DNA of 64,000 nucleotides from Dactylonectria macrodidyma (lineage: Eukaryota > Ascomycota > Sordariomycetes > Hypocreales > Nectriaceae), in NCBI GenBank assembly GCA_020744425.1, contig JAGMUV010000026.1:558001-622000 (forward strand). The letters run 5' to 3'. Below, in pieces: positions 34,184-44,125 of this stretch. The notes below the pieces were generated by a model, which saw nothing but the letters and a program-made list of their open reading frames with translations, had not been told where the DNA came from and did no database searches. Position numbers and translations under genes: made by a program. The stretch's first letter is position 1, and each line of letters begins with the position of its first letter.

Positions 34184-34800
34184 TGTAAATCAAGGCTCAT
34201 TTCTGTATTTTTGCCCTCAATTAGTGACGCCGATGAAGAAAACAGTGGCCGGGACCGTTCACCAGATATAGAAAACGGAGTTGTGGACTCGTGCAATGGT
34301 AAATTACCCGCGCATGCAGACAGAAGACAGCAGAAAACAGAAAACGTCCTGTGCATAAGAGATCCAAATAGAGTAAAGCCCAAGACGAAGCGACGGGTGT
34401 CTTGAGCAGCAAATATCTCCCTCGCATATGTTGCGAGATCAATCCATGGTATCGAAGCTTTGTCGGCCTCTGAGTTGCTTTTCAGCCATAACACTGAGGA
34501 CCCCGGCTTTCTCTTACAGGAGGCGACGTGACTCGTGCATGCACATACTCTTTTTATGTTCAACAGATTTCATAGACTAGTGTTACCGAACGAGCGTCAT
34601 ATTGTTTTCATTGATACTAAAGGAGACTTCAATCCAACCCCCTCCGTATTAACAGGGAGTGTATAAATTTAAATAGACAAGTAGTGACCGAGTCATGCTT
34701 TGAATTTCACAAAATTACAGAAAATGAAAGCAGGCGAAGCATAATACAACCAGCTCCCGGTTCGATGTGATATCAAGTGTTGATGCTGATTTGAAAATTT
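34184..34800. other. Intergenic region between pogo and Hsp20
   Basis: AT-rich spacer that holds the 3' flank of the Hsp20 gene. No further gene or repeat recognised. Confidence 0.4.
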
Positions 34801-35373
34801 TTAAGAGACATGGATTCGGCGCGATTCGTGCTTCCTAACCTTGGGGATGACAACACTGAGGATACCGTCTTGGAACTTCGCGCTGACGCTATCCTGATCG
34901 ACCTGAGAGGGAAAGCTAAAGGTGCGAGAGAACTCCCCGACGCTGCGCTCAGCGAGCCAGTACTTCGTCTTGTCGTCACCCTTCTTATCGCTCTCCTCCG
35001 TGCGTTGAGCGGGCTGCGTTGTATCAGGCTCCTCGTCATCACCTACGATGGCACCGCGCATAGTGGTGCCTTCGATAAAGCCTGCAGGTGGGTGGCCAGA
35101 AGTATAAGTCCGTTCCAATTTTCCACGGATGACCATTGTCTGAGGCTCAGTGAACTCGATGTGAACCGCCTTTTTGTCTATACCAGGGAGCTCGCCATGG
35201 AGTTCGTAGGCTTGCCTGGACTCGCAGACATCAAACTTAGGCCGCCAACGGGGTAGTGAGGTATCGCGACCGCTCTGGCCCTGTCGAGTATAGCTGTCGT
35301 AGTCGTCAAGAAGCCGGAACAGGGGAGTAAAGGAGGAGTCAGAGTTGTAGAAATGGCGAGGGAAAAGAGCCAT
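34801..35373 (-). CDS. Small heat-shock protein, Hsp20/alpha-crystallin (Hsp30 type)
   Basis: Intact single-exon gene of 190 residues, ATG at 35373. The N-terminus MALFPRHFYNSDSSFTPLFR is typical of fungal Hsp30. The alpha-crystallin domain runs from about residue 45: PKFDVCESRQAYELHGELPG, VHIEFTEPQTMVIRGK, a long charged insert of about 45 residues (DDEEPDTTQPAQR...), then FSRTFSFPSQVDQD, SAKFQDGILSVVIPK. An I-x-V-like tail (RRIHVS) closes it. Such proteins are ATP-independent holdases that keep unfolding proteins soluble during heat or ethanol stress. The insert inside the domain is a known feature of this fungal subfamily. No decay is seen despite nearby transposons. Confidence 0.92.
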   Translation of the reverse strand: MALFPRHFYNSDSSFTPLFRLLDDYDSYTRQGQSGRDTSLPRWRPKFDVCESRQAYELHGELPGIDKKAVHIEFTEPQTMVIRGKLERTYTSGHPPAGFIEGTTMRGAIVGDDEEPDTTQPAQRTEESDKKGDDKTKYWLAERSVGEFSRTFSFPSQVDQDSVSAKFQDGILSVVIPKVRKHESRRIHVS

Positions 35374-35525
35374 TGTGCGTGTAAGGTTGGCGGTGGGCTT
35401 TAGAAGGACGCGTTTGTTGCTAAATAGTTGACCTGCAAGAGTGCGTCCCTATCTGTAAACAGTTGATCTGCAGGAGAACATGAGACGACTGTGGTTGTTC
35501 GCGTTCTAGAGGATGGAAACGATCG

Positions 35526-35533
35526 CTTTATAC
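35526..35533 (-). promoter_or_regulatory. Possible TATA box of the Hsp20 gene
   Basis: GTATAAAG on the minus strand, about 155 bp before the start codon. An imperfect heat-shock-element core (TTCtaGAG) lies at 35504-35511. Position is plausible, but the evidence is motif match only. Confidence 0.3.
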
Positions 35534-35843
35534 CTGGGGAAGACGAACGTGGGGATGATGGCTTTGCAAAAGATGGCTGCCAATCCTGAAGCATACCTCC
35601 ACCCGGGGCTCCTTTGCAGGAGCGTGGAAGCGATTGTGAACCGTATGATATGATTTTCGGTGTCATAGTGACGCGTGCCCCAAACTTACTTGAGGGTGTA
35701 GTATTTCGGCCTTTGCCGGCGACTGGAGTATTAAGCAACTTGTGGGGGCCTCCAGTTCGGCGATTCCCCACGCTTGATTCGGAAGGGAAAAAAAGTACTT
35801 ATACAGCAGCCTGCAAGGCTTACTGTCAAAAATCAAAACTTTC

Positions 35844-35916
35844 TGTCACGAGCCCGGAATGTCTGTAGCGTCTGATTGGGTATATGTCTGTTCTTGAGTG
35901 CGTGGTCCACTGCTCA
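35844..35916 (+). mobile_element. Partial LTR related to the 27.5-kb LTRs
   Basis: Begins TGTCACGAGC and shares CTGATTGGGT, TGTTCTTGA and the spacing with the solo LTRs at 27519-27871. Similarity stops around 35916, before a very GC-rich stretch (35950-35990). Confidence 0.55.
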
Positions 35917-36240
35917 ACACGGGTCCGGCTGAACCGTCGGCTCCCATGGAGCCGCTAGTCCGCCGGGGCCGGCCGCAGCGCCGCGGCCTATAGTGGCCTG
36001 ACAGCCTAGATAAATAGCCTCCTTAGACCCGTTATTGTAATAAGACAGGAACTTCCATCGTCCCAAACTGTATTCATCAATCCAATCGGTCTGATACTTA
36101 CAGTACTCATACATTGAACCCATCTGTTAGATGCCTAAGACTTCCGCTTTTGCAACAATCCCTTGAACAGAATCTTACATGCCTTCACCTAACTCAGCTA
36201 CACGTTCTGTAAAACGTTTGCCGAAGAATTAATATGGAAC
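35914..36240 (-). pseudogene. Decayed ORF of unknown family
   Basis: One frame reads KRFTERVAELGEGM*DSVQG, then AKAEVLGI*QMGSMYEYCKYQ, and DWIDEYSLGRWKFLSYYNNG before SKEAIYLGCQATIGRG. Two TAA codons break an otherwise protein-like sequence, as expected for CAA->TAA changes. It ends against the LTR fragment. I do not recognise the family; a retroelement gag is one possibility. Confidence 0.4.
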
Positions 36241-36323
36241 CAAACCTCTTCCGTGCCTCATAGCTCTGTGGCCGGTTGCAAGATGGACTCTTCGTCACAG
36301 CTCTGCCGTGGCACGAGGGGACC

Positions 36324-36551
36324 CTAGTTTGACGTTAATCTCGTCTTTGTCTTCCATTGCACACTACAAAAAGTCAGACCTTGCCCTCTAGGCCGCTCGC
36401 GGTGCCTGCTCATGCTGGCCTCTGACTGAATTGCTCCCAGTCGCGCTTCTTCATACCAGGTGCTTAATGTCTTGCCTTGGTATGTCAGGTCTTCATCCTT
36501 GATGAATGTGCGGGTGAAATAGTAGTACAAACGTTCGGGCTTGGATGGCAT
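36324..36551 (-). other. Unrecognised small ORF, 75 residues
   Basis: ATG at 36551 gives MPSKPERLYYYFTRTFIKDE and LTYQGKTLSTWYEEARLGAI, then a basic tail. Composition is protein-like and the start context is plausible, but there is no known domain. It could be the first exon of a longer gene or part of the decayed ORF downstream on the same strand. Confidence 0.3.
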
Positions 36552-37136
36552 TTTGGTGTAGGGTTTGCTGTTGTTGATTGCTCTAGGCCTGTTGTCGGAG
36601 TTGTCGGAGGAGAAAATGGACAGGTGAAAGTGTGTATTAAGGCCACATCAGTGGCCGTGGTGCGTTTATATTAATGTACAAGGCTGTTGCACATGAAACA
36701 AGGTTAATGGTTTGTTGGCGACAAAACATGGCTTCCCACAACATGTTGCATTAGACGAAAATCTAGGCCTTGCAACTCAAGGTAAATGGCTGGCAAGGTG
36801 GCGACAGCGTGGCGGCTAATACATGATCTGGAAATCATCATGGTGTAATATCAGTTCTTAGTGCGCAACGGCCGCCAATGAGCCACCCATTCATTCATTT
36901 GTTCGTCAGATCATGCCGTCGGGACGACCTTTCGCCGAAACCCAACCTAACGTGATTATGGGTTTACCTAATTGATGGCGACCCTCCCTTTCTAAGCTTC
37001 GTAGCACTGTTACACTCAGAACGGCCATCCGCCGCCCAACATTTTACGGCCACCTCCCAAAGGTATTTTGTCCGCCCTTTAAGTCGCTCTCTGCTTGGCA
37101 TTCACAAAATTCGCCCCCTTTGTGAGAGCTAGAGTG
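36552..37136. other. Intergenic region
   Basis: No recognised feature before the terminal repeat of the 37.1-kb element. Confidence 0.4.
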
Positions 37137-37457
37137 TACGGTCGCACATTACCACATGGGTGACATAACCCTTTTAGGAAGCCTCAACCATGTTAAAATA
37201 CTTAGTAATTTTGTGGCCCCTTGCAAGACTACAGTACCGCACACTATCCGGAAGGTATCTCTTCATTTAGATGGCATCTCCACCAGAGAATATGTCGTGA
37301 TAATTCCTGGTGACGCGTCACAATTCTTCCACTCACACATCCACACCAGCGTCAATACCCAGCCCATCGCCACCCCATAGCTATTATAGGCTATCCCCAT
37401 CCATTCCCTAAGTAACCTCGGGTCTATCCATCATGAGATTGTGCGACTGACCTTGTC

Positions 37458-37724
37458 TTGTACGTAGATATGCCCGATCACGTCCTATCGCAGACCTGTC
37501 CCGATGTTCCGGAGACCGTGGCCCCTAAATCGTACCAAAGGAGCCACGATTTCATCCGCGATAGCCACCCAGGGTCGAATCTGCGTCCATATTGCGGGAG
37601 ACGTTGGCCCACGAGTATCTCCATCCTCGACAGCTCGCCAGTCCCGTTTCGAGACGTTGAGACAGCTTCCACCTCCTCCACTATACAGTCTATCGACCTA
37701 ACAGCCTCTGATCGTTCCTGTTGA
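37458..37724 (+). other. Small ORF with Cys pattern and SUMO-interaction-like end
   Basis: Near its C-terminus it reads IQSIDLTASD; IDLT-type motifs followed by acidic or Ser residues are classical SUMO-interacting motifs. It has PYCG in the middle. A similar arrangement (MYCGDD ... TIDLTDES) occurs in the small ORF at 54253. The start is uncertain (no ATG at 37458; the next in-frame ATG is at 37470). May be frameshifted. Confidence 0.3.
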
Positions 37725-37927
37725 ATGTTGGAGGGTACACCCTCAACTTCAGGATTAAGGTTCAGGATTAAAGTTTGTAGTCCTAAACTTAGATCGTAGG
37801 ACTTTCATCTAGGACTTTCTAGGACTCAAGTCCTAGAAGGAACCAGTCGAAGATATAAGGTCTCAAAGGTCCTTCGATTGCGAGGATCAAGAAATACACA
37901 CAATTCACCTCAATATCTGACAGTTCC

Positions 37928-38458
37928 ATGCCCTCACAGACGATCTTCACCGGCTCTGGAGACGGCCCTGGCCGTATCCTCGCAGCATCGCGGCCCTCTG
38001 CCGTGTATCGAGATGCCAAACTTACCCAGAGTCGGATCGCGAGGGGCATGAGGGCGAGCTCGTCGCAACTCAGTGAGGCTGTGACTAAACAGAGCCAAAA
38101 CAAGAGCAGACGGAAGATCTCGATGCGTCTCACCGTCTTCCTTGCGAGGCCTGACCCATGGAAAATACTAGACGAAGACGAAGAGCCCCAGTGGTCTTTG
38201 GCTAGAGAGCTGCTGAAGGTTGCTTTGCGCCCCTTCGTCGACGAGGAACCATCTTTACCTGTCCACTTCTGGTTCGACAGCATCTTCTTCCCTCAGTTCA
38301 AGGACAAGCCTGCCCTCTCTTCTGTTCTTCAATTCGACAAGAGACTCGTTCAGAACGCCCATATTAAAGAGGGTATCACGGAGCTGAGCGACCTCGACTG
38401 GGAGAGACAGACAGCCGCAGAGCTTTTCGGCGAGGACTGCCCTTTTCCGTTTCAGTAA
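37928..38458 (+). CDS. Unrecognised ORF carried by the 37.1-kb element
   Basis: ATG 37928 opens a 176-residue frame: basic Ser-rich N-terminus (KQSQNKSRRKISMRL), then FLARPDPWKILDEDEEPQWS, LPVHFWFDSIFFPQFKD, and an acidic end TELSDLDWERQTAAELFGED. No domain known to me. Protein-like sequence continues downstream in other frames (about 38500-39190: KTPRSAVKPFKKEKGIKKEL, EDQIEVITSDVDE, HTIDNIARKLSSGEAIINRL), probably as further exons, but I could not fix the splice sites. A candidate intron of 44 bp after 38454 leaves the wrong phase. It points toward the transposase gene, so the two are convergent. It could be a DNA-binding accessory protein or passenger gene. Confidence 0.45.
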   Translation: MPSQTIFTGSGDGPGRILAASRPSAVYRDAKLTQSRIARGMRASSSQLSEAVTKQSQNKSRRKISMRLTVFLARPDPWKILDEDEEPQWSLARELLKVALRPFVDEEPSLPVHFWFDSIFFPQFKDKPALSSVLQFDKRLVQNAHIKEGITELSDLDWERQTAAELFGEDCPFPFQ

Positions 38459-39289
38459 AACAGAGGGCAGATGTCTCCTTTTCCTTGTTTTCTATGAGCC
38501 ATTGCCTCCTCGACCACAAGTCCCGGCCCCTCGTCATATCAAGACGCCGAGGTCAGCCGTAAAGCCGTTCAAAAAGGAGAAGGGAATCAAGAAAGAGTTA
38601 GTCAAGACCGAGGTGAAGGTAGGTACAGCCAGCCTTGTTAATCGGGAGCGAGTTCAACTCGCCCTACTTGAGCCCCTCTCTGAGCCCAGTTCTACCTCCT
38701 TCGAGAGCTAGCGCAGAAGACCAGATCGAGGTTATTACTAGCGACGTGGACGAGACCCGCGCGGGTCAGAAACGAGCTCGAGTCTCTATAAGCTCAGCAC
38801 TCTCGGTAGAGGCAGAGGATAAGGAGCTCTCGGCTGGCCCTCCCTTCACTGCCATGGTCCCGCTGCTGGAACCCGAGGAGTTGATACGAGGAGGCCAAGT
38901 AGTCGGCATCCTCGTAAACAGACGAGGAAATAGTAGTTACTCTAGCTCAAGTTGACCCAGGTCCCCCATCAGCTCGTCCACACTATTGATAATATCGCCA
39001 GGAAGCTCAGTTCCGGAGAGGCCATTATTAATAGGCTCAAGGTAGTTCTGCTCGAGGAGCTGAAGCTAAAGCATTGTCAGCTAGTTTTTGAGTGCGATGG
39101 AGTCCTTTTTTTACGTACGAATCTCTCTTGCCCTCCAACTGGACTCTCTGGGATGCTCAGCACCGGACTTACCCCGCAGTCGAGATGAACCTGAATCTTA
39201 TCTCTAAGCCGTAAGTAGATCGCGAGGTGTGGTCGCTTATGATCAAGCTCCCCATCTAGCTGACTATCGAACTGAAGATCCCGGAGCTA

Positions 39290-40636
39290 TTAATCACACC
39301 AGTCCGTTGTTATTGGGTCAAGAAGATCGTCTATATCGATAGAATCGACAGCGGCCATCATCTGGGCAAGCCCATCTCGAGCCGCAGGCCCTAGATGGAC
39401 TGCCCAGTTCTCCACTTCGCTTGTATTATATAGATCCATCGGGATCCCGGCGACGAGATGCTCCCTATTCTTCTGTGGCCGGATGCGATGGCCGTTCCAC
39501 ATCTCCGTGAAGTCCGCAACCTCCTGACGGATCATGGGTCCATAGAGAGCATACACCGCGATCTGGTGAGCAAGACGGTTTGGTTGGAAGAGGCCGCTAT
39601 CAATCAGCTCGTGTGAGAACGCGATCCAGCGCTGACTGACACCTTTGAGTAGCTTTTCCCACCAAGACTCGATCCGTTGGTTCGATGTGCTTGGGCCCCA
39701 GATATGACAGGAGCTCAGTCTCGCTCCCTGCCTGTGGACTCGTTGGTCGTTATCCTCGGTGGTATACCGAAACTCTGTCTGATCAAGGTCGGCGAGAATC
39801 GCCTGGGCTCCGGCCCAAAGAGGAGTCTCGATACCATGATCCGAGCGGGTGAAAAGGGGGCGGAACCCTGAGTACGACACAGTCCGTAGAAACTGTTTGA
39901 GTGAACTCAACGCAGTCATGTTCCCCCTGCCGACATATATCCAGATGATGGCTCTCGAGTACGTGTCGATACAGGCGTAGATAGAGAAGCCGAAGTTCTT
40001 GAGCTTCTCGTATCCATCGAGAGACCACATGAAGTTAGGCCCAGGAACCTGGAAGTTCTTCCGGTGCTTCCAATCAGCAAGGCGTCTTTGTTCAGCCCGC
40101 TTCTTCCACTCTGGGCTCGTTTGGTACTCGCGATATAAAGTATTCTGGCCGACAAGGACGCCGGCACGGATGCGGACGTAGTGGTATAGATACCCCCTGC
40201 CAAATCCTCTGATGCTTGAAGACTAACGGTCGTCTTGGAAGAGGAACTCTCTTGCTTTTTGAATAGCCTCCTGCCGTTCAGCCAGATCTCGGAAGCGCCG
40301 CTTCATGCCATGCTTTAGACGATACTCCTGTACAGTCCGCTCGGAGATCTCGATGCCGCGTCGCTTGAGATCACGGACGATGGAAGTGTCGCTATATCCG
40401 TATCGGTAGAAGTAGCCTTTGATCAGCTCGACGAAGGTGTTGGTATCAATCTTTGAGTGAAGGGGGGAGTACTCCTGGGCACCCCATTCCGTTAACCTCC
40501 TTTTCAGGGTTCTGACGTCGAGTACGTGCCCATCATCGCGGAGATGGGCACATATAGTGTCAATGGATAGTCCTTCTCGCCGCTGCTCAAGGATCCAGTC
40601 CTTGACGCGCTCCAAGTCCTTACGGGGCCTCGGCAT
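39290..40636 (-). pseudogene. Integrase-core (rva/rve-like) transposase with one nonsense codon
   Basis: ATG 40636 opens a frame of 448 sense codons broken once, by TAG at 40223-40225 (DDR*SSSIRGFGRG). The N-terminus has a helix-turn-helix (VKDWILEQRREGLSIDTIC; VRTLKRRLTEWG) and a second one (TSIVRDLKRRGIEISERTVQ). The catalytic core has WSLDGYEKLKNFGFSIYACI, RSDHGIET and NQRIESWWEKL, giving a D-D-E triad as in integrase-core proteins of fungi and animals that share the DGYEKLK motif. The stop is compatible with CAG->TAG. No frameshift was found, so the copy is one codon away from an open gene. It acts, when functional, on the TIRs of its own element. Confidence 0.8.
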
Positions 40637-40931
40637 TGTGCGAGACGCAGACCAAGGGCTCGAGATCGTGGTAGAGGTCGGAGTTCATACCTCCTTCCAA
40701 GGCTTCTAGCTGCAATATCACCCTCTGAACCGGCATTGTCGGAGCCTCGGCGCCGATGGAATGGCATCAGCACCGCTTGGTATGGCATCAGCTCTGCTAC
40801 ATTGAAAACAGTGCGCTATCATATCAATACTGTAGCCCCATATAAAAACGCAGAAAGCCTATGTGCGAAATAGCTCCAGTCATTTTCGTACATGGTTTTG
40901 TCACCCATGTGGTAATGTGCGACCGTAATGC

Positions 40932-41135
40932 TACGGTCGCACATTAGGACATGAGGTGCAAAACCATGTGGGAATATGAACCGCTTGGTATGGCATCAGC
41001 TCTGCTACATTGAAAACAGTGCGCTATCATATCAATACTGTAGCCCCATATAAAAACGCCGAAAGCCTATGTGCGAAATAGCTCCAGTCATTTTCATACA
41101 TGGTTTTGTCACCCATGTGGTAATGTGCGACCGTA
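40932..41135. mobile_element. MITE-like 204-bp derivative next to the 3.8-kb element
   Basis: Starts TACGGTCGCACATTA and ends with the inverse GTAATGTGCGACCGTA. Its last 156 bp (40980-41135) repeat the last 156 bp of the large element (40772-40927) with two mismatches by eye. The first about 48 bp are a different, terminal-like sequence. It is separated from the large element by only ATGC (40928-40931). It has no coding capacity. Confidence 0.8.
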
Positions 41136-41360
41136 TGGCGACTTCGTAGGACTCAGGCTCATATTGAAGTATAAAAGAGGGCTTTCACGTTCATTAAAGA
41201 TTAAGAAGAATTACAATCAGAACAATAACAACCACCATTTATCAAGTGCACTCAGCATCACTGCGCAATCCAACAACAGATAGTGAGTGTGGACGAGTCG
41301 CGAACCGGGGCGTTTGGGACGCGGAACGCGCCCACGCCCATCGCGTTCTCCACAGCCTCA

Positions 41361-41403
41361 GTAGTAGTAGATTTATTACGCCCGGGAGAACGGATCTCAT
41401 AGG
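41361..41403 (-). mobile_element. LINE 3'-end fragment
   Basis: Reads on the minus strand CTATGAGATCCGTTCTCCCG followed by GGCGTAATAAATCTACTACTACT, which is the same sequence as the 3' end of the LINE at about 58528-58583. Only the terminal bases and the start of the CTA repeat are present. Confidence 0.65.
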
Positions 41404-41412
41404 TACGGTTGA

Positions 41413-42695
41413 CGATAGCGCCCAGTCTTTCAAAACCCCCTGCACCTAAAATTGCGATATGGACACCCCATGTCTCAGACTTCACACCCCTTCAAAGTTC
41501 AAAGTCTCACTCTGTACTCCGTAGATGTGGGAGGCAACTTCATCATTAATTCGTCCTACCAACGGCACACTTATCTGCGGCACGCCTAGTACATAGCCAT
41601 AAGCATTCTCAAGTCTCATGTCTGCGATTTCAAATGCGTATAATATGTGCGACGCTGCCCGCACGCAGTTTAATGAAACGGAAGCGGTGAGGGCGACGGT
41701 TCGTATTACGACATTCTGTTGTCATCTGGGCGACATGTAGATATAAGTATATATGACGCGTCGATAGAATTCCTAGTAGCCCCAATTGAGTAGTACGGAA
41801 AACTCTCCCGTGTCCCGCACATCTTACCTACTAGGAAATTGGAACAGACGCCACGCTAAGAAAGAAGGCTTGGGGTTAGTTCCGGTCGATCGCTCATCGG
41901 AGGCTGCGAACACCGGTACTCATTGGTATCAGAGCAATTCCACCAGAAGCCTGGCCAACCGGACAAGAACTTACGTGGTCAATGGTGATTGGTGCCGTCC
42001 AAGAGGTACGAGTGGCGGGGATGGCGACTTACAGCCCCCTGGTCAAGATGAAATTCTGGGCCCTCGGTACCACATGCGAGCGTCCCCCATATTCCTCTAG
42101 ATCTAGAGCGGTTTCTGACCACGAGGGCGATAGGGATTATCTCTGCAAGAATCGGGTCGTTATCGTCTGCTGCGCCTTCAGTCTAGCTAATGAGGCCGAA
42201 GGGATTACTAGTAGGTAAGCTACGAGTCTAGTTCATTTTTTTAATGCTGGCGGAGGCTCATTCTCATCACTTAGGCTGCTAGCCGTTTTCGAGTTGCTGC
42301 CTCAGATAGGTATCGCTGAAACGGTTGAGGAGCAAGATAAATTAATTGAGCGAGCCCATGGCCTTATCATGGACATCTACATGATCACGATTCTTTAGCA
42401 AGGCGTTTTATCAAAGACCCGAACCGGCGGCAAAGCCTTATCGAGCGCTTCAACCTCGAGGTCATCTCTAGATCAAAGGATCGCAGTGCTAACCTCGGAG
42501 AGATTCCAGTAGGCGACGACTGCTAAGATCGCCACCACACTCAGCCAATCCCGCCTAGCCCCAACAAGACAGCTCTGGGCTGTTATGTGGCCTTCCATGA
42601 GGACCAGGGAAGGCAACTTGAACTATATTTATTCCCATTCAGTTCGTATATTCTCGTCACTCGTTGCGCATGAAACGGCAGCACTACGGCCGACA
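41413..42695. other. Unassigned region with a PBS-like motif
   Basis: TGGTATCAGAGC at 41924-41935 equals the initiator-tRNA-Met type primer-binding site used by many LTR retrotransposons. Open frames downstream (42000-42220, 42290-42400) are short and not clearly gag-like. A minus-strand frame at 41482-41664 (AFEIADMRLENAYGYVLGVP) looks protein-like but is not recognised. Confidence 0.35.
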
Positions 42696-42844
42696 TCAGT
42701 GAAACCCCCATTGCGATCCCCAAACCATTCCAACCACCAGCTGGGGCTGTGGCCCTGAGCTACCAAAAACTCCCTGGTCGCATCTGGACGGGGTGGGCAC
42801 ATTTGAAATAGATTGGCTTGGCACCGGGAGTGGTTCTTTTTGGA
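42696..42844 (-). pseudogene. Detached 3' end of the bZIP gene
   Basis: When the hAT element and one target-duplication copy are left out of the reading, the bZIP frame continues from EPFQK for 46 more residues (begins EPLPVPSQSISN, ends WGFH) and ends at TGA 42696-42698. The phase fits exactly across the gap. The original C-terminus is thus still present but separated by 1.3 kb. Confidence 0.6.
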
Positions 42845-44125
42845 CATACATGGCTATATGAATATTCACACTGATTTTCTTATATTCATATTATATTCAA
42901 CTTATCTAGCAAAACACATATTCATATAACATATTCATGCATATTCATATAAGGGTTCACGTGATGCGAAGCTACTGCAATGAAGTGAGAGGAATCGATT
43001 GATGTAGTTATATAGCCCAAAAACTTCTCAATCGCTCCCGTTTGACCTGTACGCTATTAGATATCAACCTCTATAGCATCTGGATTACACGGGAGGCCTA
43101 TCCCGCCCTCGGCTAACGGTCTAATATGTCCCTCTCGCTGCCATTTTCTGATACACTCAATCTTAATGCTCTCAATCAGCAACCGTAGCCTATCCCATCT
43201 AGCTGTGCGCCTAGCCCCTGAAAAGGTCTGCTCTGGCTCTGCTGACTCTGCTGGTGCAGACAGGATATCGATAGCCATACGGCTAAGCCGTGGGTACGCT
43301 GTCTGAATGTCCTACTACATCACCATTGAAGGGGCGTAGTACCCTCTGCAAGTGCAATGGGAGCCTCGGAGATAAGGCTATCGAGACCACCCTTGCCACG
43401 TGCCCCCGGCATTGCCTTATTTCGCAGCTCTAAGCGCATCTTTGAGAGCACCGTATCCTTCTTTCGCATTAATAAAGCAGGCATAGCCAAGGATTGCTCT
43501 GAGAGCTATATCTCGACATCGTGATTGTACTCTTCCTTCCAGAGACTTCGGACGGCGGCAAACGTGCCATTCCTCGGGCCAACATTCTTCAATATAGCTC
43601 TTGCGTTTAGCAGGATCGAGAAGGAGGGCGGCGGCATATACGGGGACATCCTCGGTCATAGTGTAATCCTTATCAAGTATAAGCCAGCACATATCGATAG
43701 AGCGAATTACACGATCATCCCGATTGCTCGGCTGCGAGTAGTGGGCCTAATTAACTGATTAGCATGCCGTATAACGGTATAATCTATGGAGAAAGCAGGA
43801 AGATGTAAAACTTAGCCATATACCTTCCACTTTTCGCAGTGCCCTAGGAGAAGGTCCAGCAGCTCAAGTGACTGTGCGATTAATGACATAGCGCCTACCC
43901 TGCCAGGCAGCCGAAGCTGGTGAGGCCGGATGTGACTAGTACCTATCATCTCCCACATAGATTAGATCTCATTTGTGCCAATCAGGAACCCCACCCTTAT
44001 ATGAATATGCATGAATATGGATACGAAAGTACATATTATATTCATATATTATATGGATATGAATATGAATATATTCATGCATATTCATATAAGACGTTAT
44101 TTGAATATTCGTATAGCCATGTCTG
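42845..44125 (-). mobile_element. hAT relic (copy 7) inserted in the bZIP gene
   Basis: A perfect 8-bp target duplication TTTTTGGA flanks it (42837-42844 and 44126-44133). Terminal inverted repeats start CA(T/G)ACATGGCTATA. Both ends are packed with ATTCATAT/ATATGAAT repeats (42850-42955 and 43995-44110). Inside is only a C-terminal transposase fragment. Length 1281 bp, so non-autonomous. Confidence 0.9.
43057..43692 (-). pseudogene. hAT transposase C-terminal fragment in copy 7
   Basis: VPVYAAALLLDPAKRKSYIE and CWPEEWH, then in a later frame MAIDILSAPAESAEPEQTFS, GARRTARWDRLRLLIES and KIECIRKWQREGHI. This is the hAT dimerisation end of the same subfamily as copy 3. The catalytic core is deleted. 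Confidence 0.75.

Larger units (their letters stand above)
37137..40927. mobile_element. 3.8-kb TIR element with integrase-core transposase and extra ORFs
   Basis: Inverted terminal repeats start TACGGTCGCACATTACC at 37137 and end with its inverse at 40927. They match over about 34 bp with one mismatch. Inside are an integrase-core (rve-like) transposase on the minus strand (39290-40636), a plus-strand gene-like region of unknown function (37928 to about 39190) and a small plus-strand ORF (37458-37724). The two larger coding regions converge. Flanking bases (AGTG left, ATGC right) do not form a clear target duplication. The transposase type resembles eukaryotic IS3EU-like elements; that class name is my inference. 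Confidence 0.75.

Noticed and set aside
34810..35256. Plus-strand 148-codon frame
   Set aside because: It is the antisense shadow of the Hsp20 gene, which has clear alpha-crystallin motifs.
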